Source: UBA1049 sp964525815 (GTDB taxonomy: Bacteria; Bacillota; Clostridia; Oscillospirales; CAG-382). Taken from it: 18,251 nucleotides of DNA. Both the position numbers and the translations under genes were made by a program. The notes under the pieces were generated by a model. That model saw only the letters and a list, made by a program, of their open reading frames with translations. It was not told where the DNA came from and did not search any database. Shown piece after piece: positions 15,247-18,251 of the stretch. The stretch is taken from assembly GCA_964525815.1 (NCBI GenBank), contig CAZGJQ010000037.1:1-18251 (forward strand). Reading direction: 5' to 3'. Each line of letters starts with the position of its first letter. Position 1 is the stretch's first letter.

Positions 15247-15741
15247 TTGAAAAAACTACTAAAAATCAAGGGGATAGGTTATATTTTTCTCGGAGTTCTT
15301 GCCGGCGTCATATTGCTTCTTATCCCGACCGAAAAAGAAGCTCCCTCCGCCGAGGAGCCCATATATAAGTCTGCAAGCGAGTACTGCCTCGCTCTTGAGG
15401 AAAAAACCGAAGCTCTAATATCCGAGCTTGACGGAGTAAAAAGCTGCAAGGTGCAGATAACCATGGTTTACGGCTATGAATATGTTTATGCGACCGACCA
15501 GAGAGTTGCGGAGACCTATAATTCTGACGGAAATACCGAAACCAAGGAGATCGAAAAAAAATATGTGATAATAACATCGTCCGGCGGCAGCGAGCCGGTG
15601 CTGCTACGAGAAAAAATGCCTACCATACAGGGCATAGCCGTGGTATGCAGAGGTGCTTCATACGAAACTCAGTACAAAATTATTTCTCTTCTGACCGCTT
15701 TATTTGATATTTCGAGCAATAAAATAAGTGTTCAAGCATAA
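15247..15741 (+). CDS. spoIIIAG: Stage III sporulation protein AG
   Basis: 164 residues, shorter than Bacillus SpoIIIAG (about 229), mainly because the N-terminal part and the linker are short. The start is TTG at 15247, supported by AGGAAA eight bases upstream; no ATG or GTG is available before the membrane helix. One transmembrane helix (GIGYIFLGVLAGVILLLIP, about 9-27) and an extracytoplasmic ring domain from about 45 to 164 (LEEKTEALISELDGVKSCKV ... GIAVVCRGASYETQYKIISL). In the known complex, SpoIIIAG forms a large ring in the intermembrane space. The frame is also open back to the spoIIIAF stop but with no start codon. Confidence 0.9.
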   Translation: MKKLLKIKGIGYIFLGVLAGVILLLIPTEKEAPSAEEPIYKSASEYCLALEEKTEALISELDGVKSCKVQITMVYGYEYVYATDQRVAETYNSDGNTETKEIEKKYVIITSSGGSEPVLLREKMPTIQGIAVVCRGASYETQYKIISLLTALFDISSNKISVQA

Positions 15742-15777
15742 ACATTAACTAAACAATACATATCGGAGGTTCTTACT

Positions 15778-16365
15778 ATGAGAATTAAAGAAATAGGAAA
15801 AAAGGTAAAGGATTATGATTACAGGAAGCTGTTGAACACAAGAGCGTTTCTGATAATAGGCTGTGTAACCCTTATCGGTATAGCTGTTCTTGTGAGCACA
15901 CTGGTAAACGGAGGCGCTCAGGAGGTTCTGGATAACGAAAGCACAAAAATACTCGGTAACTCGGTGCTTGTGGACAACAATGTAAGTGCCGACGATGTTA
16001 TAGCCGATAATAATAACAAGGATGATTTCTTTGCCGCTTCTGTTATAAACAGACAGAGCGTTAGAGACGGAGCTCTTGATGTGCTACAGCAAATCGTGGA
16101 TAATCCCGACGTTCTACCCGATATAAAGGAGGGGGCGTTAAATGATATAGCCTCCATGGTAGACGATATGACGGCCGAAGCAAATATCGAGACCCTTATC
16201 AAGGCAAAGGGCTTTACCGACTGTGTTGCGGTTATTTCCGGAAACCAATGCAGCGTTATTGTTAAGAGCGAGGGGCTCCTGCCCAACGAGCTGGCACAGA
16301 TACAGGAAATCGTTTACGAGCAATGCGGCATAGGACCGATTAACACAAAGGTGATAGAAAAATAA
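15778..16365 (+). CDS. spoIIIAH: Stage III sporulation protein AH
   Basis: 195 residues, against about 218 in Bacillus. A short cytosolic tail (RIKEIGKKVKDYDYRKLLNT), one transmembrane helix (FLIIGCVTLIGIAVLVSTLV, about 26-45), an Asn/Asp-rich linker (about 55-85) and a C-terminal domain (ALDVLQQIVDNPDVLPDIKE ... VYEQCGIGPINTKVIEK), the EscJ/PrgK-like ring fold that contacts forespore SpoIIQ. A very good GGAGG lies eight bases before the ATG, the best ribosome site in the operon. It is the last operon gene: 13 bases after its stop the group II intron remnant begins. Confidence 0.93.
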   Translation: MRIKEIGKKVKDYDYRKLLNTRAFLIIGCVTLIGIAVLVSTLVNGGAQEVLDNESTKILGNSVLVDNNVSADDVIADNNNKDDFFAASVINRQSVRDGALDVLQQIVDNPDVLPDIKEGALNDIASMVDDMTAEANIETLIKAKGFTDCVAVISGNQCSVIVKSEGLLPNELAQIQEIVYEQCGIGPINTKVIEK

Positions 16366-16378
16366 TCTAATATAAAAT

Positions 16379-16525
16379 GTCGAGCAGGAGGCTACCCTTT
16401 AGTTGAATAGCCGTCCTCTCACATCACCATGTATACTGTTCGATATATGGCGGTTCAACCGCTTGAATGCTAAGACTTGTGCTTATGGGATATAGCGAAA
16501 CATCCCACAAGTGCAAGTCTTATAT
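16379..16525 (-). mobile_element. Remnant of a group II intron, 3' end with domains V and VI
   Basis: On the minus strand, after a hairpin at 16521-16472 (arms AAGACTTG/CAAGTCTT, inner stem TGGGA/TCCCA), a conserved-looking piece runs GGTTGAACCGCC ... GAGAGGACGGCTA ... TAGCCTCCTGCTCGAC. I recognise this as the domain V/VI end of a bacterial group II intron. Domain V: stem with the CGC triad, a G-U pair opposite it, a GAAC loop and a two-base bulge, but with a C-A mismatch. Domain VI: GAG-AGGA-C-GGCTA pairs with TAGCC-TCCT-G-CTC (16420-16382). The bulged base in the last arm, normally the branch-point A, is G (16385). Everything upstream, including any reverse transcriptase gene, is gone. A dead fragment, lying between spoIIIAH and a permease fragment. 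Confidence 0.7.
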
Positions 16526-16547
16526 TTGAAACTGCTAATAAATACCG

Positions 16548-16924
16548 GTGTGTCTAGCGATCTTCTTCGACTGCTTAACGATTTTCGGAACCGCACCGTC
16601 GGCTGTTATTGGAGGCGCGTCTATCGTGCTTTTCGGTATGATCACCGCATCCGGACTGCGTACTCTGGTAGCCGGAAAGGTCGATTTTACCGAGAGCAAA
16701 AACCTTATGGTGTTTCGGTTATTCTGTAAATCGGTCTGAGCCTCGGAGCCATGAGCCTTGCCGGTGACGTTACCGGAGATGCGGTTTATAAGATATTCTA
16801 GAAAATAGGCGATGGTAATATAGAGCTTTCCCCTCATGCAATCGCAACTGTCGCAGGTATTTTGCTTAATATCATAATTCTCAAAAAAAGAAACAGAAGC
16901 ATAAAAAGCACCAATAATAACTAA
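16548..16924 (+). pseudogene. Broken 3' fragment of a uracil (xanthine) permease gene
   Basis: The first frame gives CLAIFFDCLTIFGTAPSAVI followed by GGASIVLFGMITASGLRTLV, the C-terminal half of the NCS2 uracil permease family, up to about 16712. There the good sequence moves to the next frame, consistent with loss of one base in ATGGTGTTTCGG, and continues VSVIL, a TAA stop (16726-16728), IGLSLGAMSLAGDVTGDAVY, a TAG stop (about 16799), then SPHAIATVAGILLNIII to the TAA at 16922. One frameshift and two internal stops, with the N-terminal two thirds missing: not functional. The family is recognised from the motifs and is quite clear. Its junction with the group II intron remnant at about 16525-16548 marks the deletion point. 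Confidence 0.8.
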
Positions 16925-16968
16925 AGGACGGGTAATATAGCTCGTCCTTTATTTATATTTTTTTTATA
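16923..16968 (+). terminator. Rho-independent terminator, formerly of the permease gene
   Basis: AAAGGACG (16923-16930) pairs with CGTCCTTT (16943-16950), extended by a G-U and a G-C pair to a ten-base stem around TAATATAG; ATTTATATTTTTTTT follows. It overlaps the stop of the permease remnant. It may now be the first effective terminator for transcripts leaving spoIIIAH. Confidence 0.85.
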
Positions 16969-16987
16969 GATAAAAGGGATTTATAAT

Positions 16988-17776
16988 TCAAGCTTTTTCC
17001 TTGAAGTAGTCATTAAGTGTTTTGTTTACTTGCTGATTGGGAAGCAGCAGAAGGAATGCAAAAAAGAATATGGGAATATCGATAAATGCAGGCGCAATGA
17101 TTAATGCAATGGATAAATAATAAGCCACACTGCTTACGACCATATACTTTTTAAAGGAAAAAGTCCCGAACCTGTTTATCAGCTTATAACGCATGTGGGT
17201 CATAAAAAGAAAGCACAGTACAACAATGCCGGCGATAAAATACTTTACTGCAGACAAATAGGTCTGCGCCCCCAATTCCAGATCCAATTGGTATAAGCTC
17301 GTGAAAACAATCATAGCTATGAAATTAAACAATGAAATTCCGCTACTCATTGTAATAAGCGGGTATACATTTTCAAAAAGATGCTCCTGGGTACCCTCTG
17401 ACCATTTTTCTATTATCCTTTTGCATATGCGGGGAATAAAAGGCATTAATGCAATAAGAATAGCAGATTTAGTTATAACGACGGAGGGCGAATTGTTTTT
17501 TATAAAAAAGAAATTTGCAAATATAACCAGGAAAATAAATTCGTAAAAAAAACAACTCTTCGTGTAAAACCTTCTACCCGATATAACAGTGGGTAAAGAA
17601 AATCCACACATTCCTATGGACAAAATAAAAGCGAAAACGGCATATATATAGGGCAAAAGGAGCAAATCCTGCGTTTGGTGATAAATCAAGTATATAATAT
17701 CGAAAGCAATAATCTGAACAATAAATAAATAGTAAAATAACACAGATGTGTTCTTCTTGAATTCAAAAACGGTCAT
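16988..17776 (-). CDS. Unrecognised polytopic membrane protein
   Basis: 262 residues from the ATG at 17776, six bases after GGAG. A TTG four codons earlier is in frame but overlaps that ribosome site. About eight hydrophobic helices, rich in Phe, Ile and Tyr, beginning SVLFYYLFIVQIIAFDIIYL and ending PIFFFAFLLLLPNQQ, with a short charged tail (KTLNDYFKEKA). I know no family for it: no catalytic or ligand motif stands out. The coding sequence is visibly richer in A and T than the spoIIIA genes, in line with an acquired gene or just membrane-protein composition. It faces the permease remnant in convergent orientation and has its own strong promoter. It could be the membrane part of a sensor or transporter lacking its partner. 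Confidence 0.7.
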   Translation of the reverse strand: MTVFEFKKNTSVLFYYLFIVQIIAFDIIYLIYHQTQDLLLLPYIYAVFAFILSIGMCGFSLPTVISGRRFYTKSCFFYEFIFLVIFANFFFIKNNSPSVVITKSAILIALMPFIPRICKRIIEKWSEGTQEHLFENVYPLITMSSGISLFNFIAMIVFTSLYQLDLELGAQTYLSAVKYFIAGIVVLCFLFMTHMRYKLINRFGTFSFKKYMVVSSVAYYLSIALIIAPAFIDIPIFFFAFLLLLPNQQVNKTLNDYFKEKA

Positions 17777-17808
17777 GTTTTGCTCCAATCACAACTAATC
17801 TTAAGCAT

Positions 17809-17837
17809 ATTCTATAATATAGGAAATTAAATGTCAA
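17809..17837 (-). promoter_or_regulatory. Strong sigma-A promoter of the unrecognised membrane protein
   Basis: Read on the minus strand: TTGACA (17837-17832), a 17-base spacer and TAGAAT (17814-17809): eleven of twelve consensus bases at ideal spacing. Transcription would start near 17802, about 26 bases before the ATG at 17776. Confidence 0.75.
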
Positions 17838-17904
17838 TGTTTTTCGGGTATATTAACGGTAATCTGGAAAGAATAAACTCCAAATAAAAAAAAGAGGAAA
17901 ATAT

Positions 17905-18251
17905 ATGTCTCACAGTTACACAAACCGTCTGATTAATGAAAAATCGCCGTATCTGCTTCAGCATGCACACAACCCTGTTGACTGGTATCCGTGGGGAGTG
18001 GAAGCGTTTTCTGCCGCTAAAAAGCAGGACAAGCCTGTGTTCCTCAGCATAGGCTATTCCACCTGCCACTGGTGCCATGTTATGGAGCGGGAATCCTTTG
18101 AGGACGAGCAAACTGCTAAAATAATAAACAATAATTATATACCCGTGAAGGTGGATCGAGAGGAGCGACCGGATGTGGACACCGTGTATATGGACGTATG
18201 CATGGCGATGAACAGAAGCGGTGGCTGGCCGCTTACCGTTATCATGACGCC
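17905..18251 (+). CDS. DUF255 thioredoxin-fold protein, YyaL-like, 3' end outside window
   Basis: The first 115 residues of a protein that normally has about 650-700. It begins with AGAGGAAA eight bases upstream of the ATG. The N-terminal NRLINEKSPYLLQHAHNPV, then DWYPWGVEAFSAAKK, and the active-site-like STCHWCHVMERESFEDE (about 53-69, a CxxC with two His) are unmistakable for the family that includes Bacillus YyaL and animal SPATA20. The later part (KVDREERPDVDTVYMDVCMA) is also diagnostic. The first domain is thioredoxin-like; the missing remainder is usually a six-hairpin glycosidase-like domain. Biochemical function of the family is not settled. Confidence 0.9.
   Translation, partial: MSHSYTNRLINEKSPYLLQHAHNPVDWYPWGVEAFSAAKKQDKPVFLSIGYSTCHWCHVMERESFEDEQTAKIINNNYIPVKVDREERPDVDTVYMDVCMAMNRSGGWPLTVIMT

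Noticed and set aside
16511..16729. 72-residue plus-strand open frame in the region after spoIIIAH
   Set aside because: Overlaps the permease remnant in a different frame from the one that carries the family motifs.

Overview
The window carries a complete eight-gene spoIIIA sporulation operon, a SpoVB-family flippase, and several genes with Shine-Dalgarno sites and sigma-A-type promoters. It is AT-leaning by eye, and ATG, TTG and possibly non-standard start codons are used. This points to an endospore-forming Firmicute, most likely a member of the class Clostridia. I cannot resolve genus or species from the sequence alone.

Layout. (1) 1-1341: the end of a sigma-70 family (ECF-like) sigma factor gene and a single-pass membrane protein with an extracytoplasmic domain resembling IseA. 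(2) 1342-2830: a palindrome-rich leader and an MFS-type 12-helix transporter. (3) 5719-2857, minus strand: a two-gene operon of sn-glycerol-1-phosphate dehydrogenase (AraM/EgsA family) and a GT-C membrane glycosyltransferase. Its promoter is interlocked with that of the divergent gene at 5864-7894, a membrane protein with PAS, GGDEF and HD-GYP domains (cyclic-di-GMP turnover). (4) 8551-7904, a histidine phosphatase, and 9845-8709, a secreted or membrane protein with a bactofilin-like repeat region fused to transmembrane helices; both are on the minus strand and are separated by a clear terminator. (5) 9994-16365: a SpoVB-like flippase overlapping spoIIIAA by four bases, then spoIIIAB, AC, AD, AE, AF, AG and AH. 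Most junctions overlap or are very short. The exception is the 111-base AF-AG gap, which holds a strong long-stem hairpin just before a TTG-started spoIIIAG. (6) 16366-16987: a 622-base stretch with no intact gene. It holds the 3' end (domains V and VI) of a group II intron on the minus strand, a broken 3' fragment of a uracil permease gene on the plus strand, and a terminator. (7) 17776-16988: an unrecognised AT-rich membrane protein with an excellent promoter. (8) 17905 to the edge: the start of a YyaL-type DUF255 thioredoxin-fold protein.

How it works together. SpoIIIAA-AH form the mother-cell half of the feeding-tube channel between mother cell and forespore. SpoIIIAA is the ATPase and SpoIIIAH the partner of forespore SpoIIQ. 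The preceding flippase probably moves a lipid-linked precursor for cortex or another envelope polymer, so the transcription unit would join envelope synthesis to the channel. The other genes are mostly envelope or signalling functions.

I did not find a clear new multi-gene system. The best leads are the interlocked divergent promoters at 5755-5797, the hairpin at 15156-15222, the apparent ATA start of the flippase gene, and the intron/permease scar directly behind spoIIIAH.
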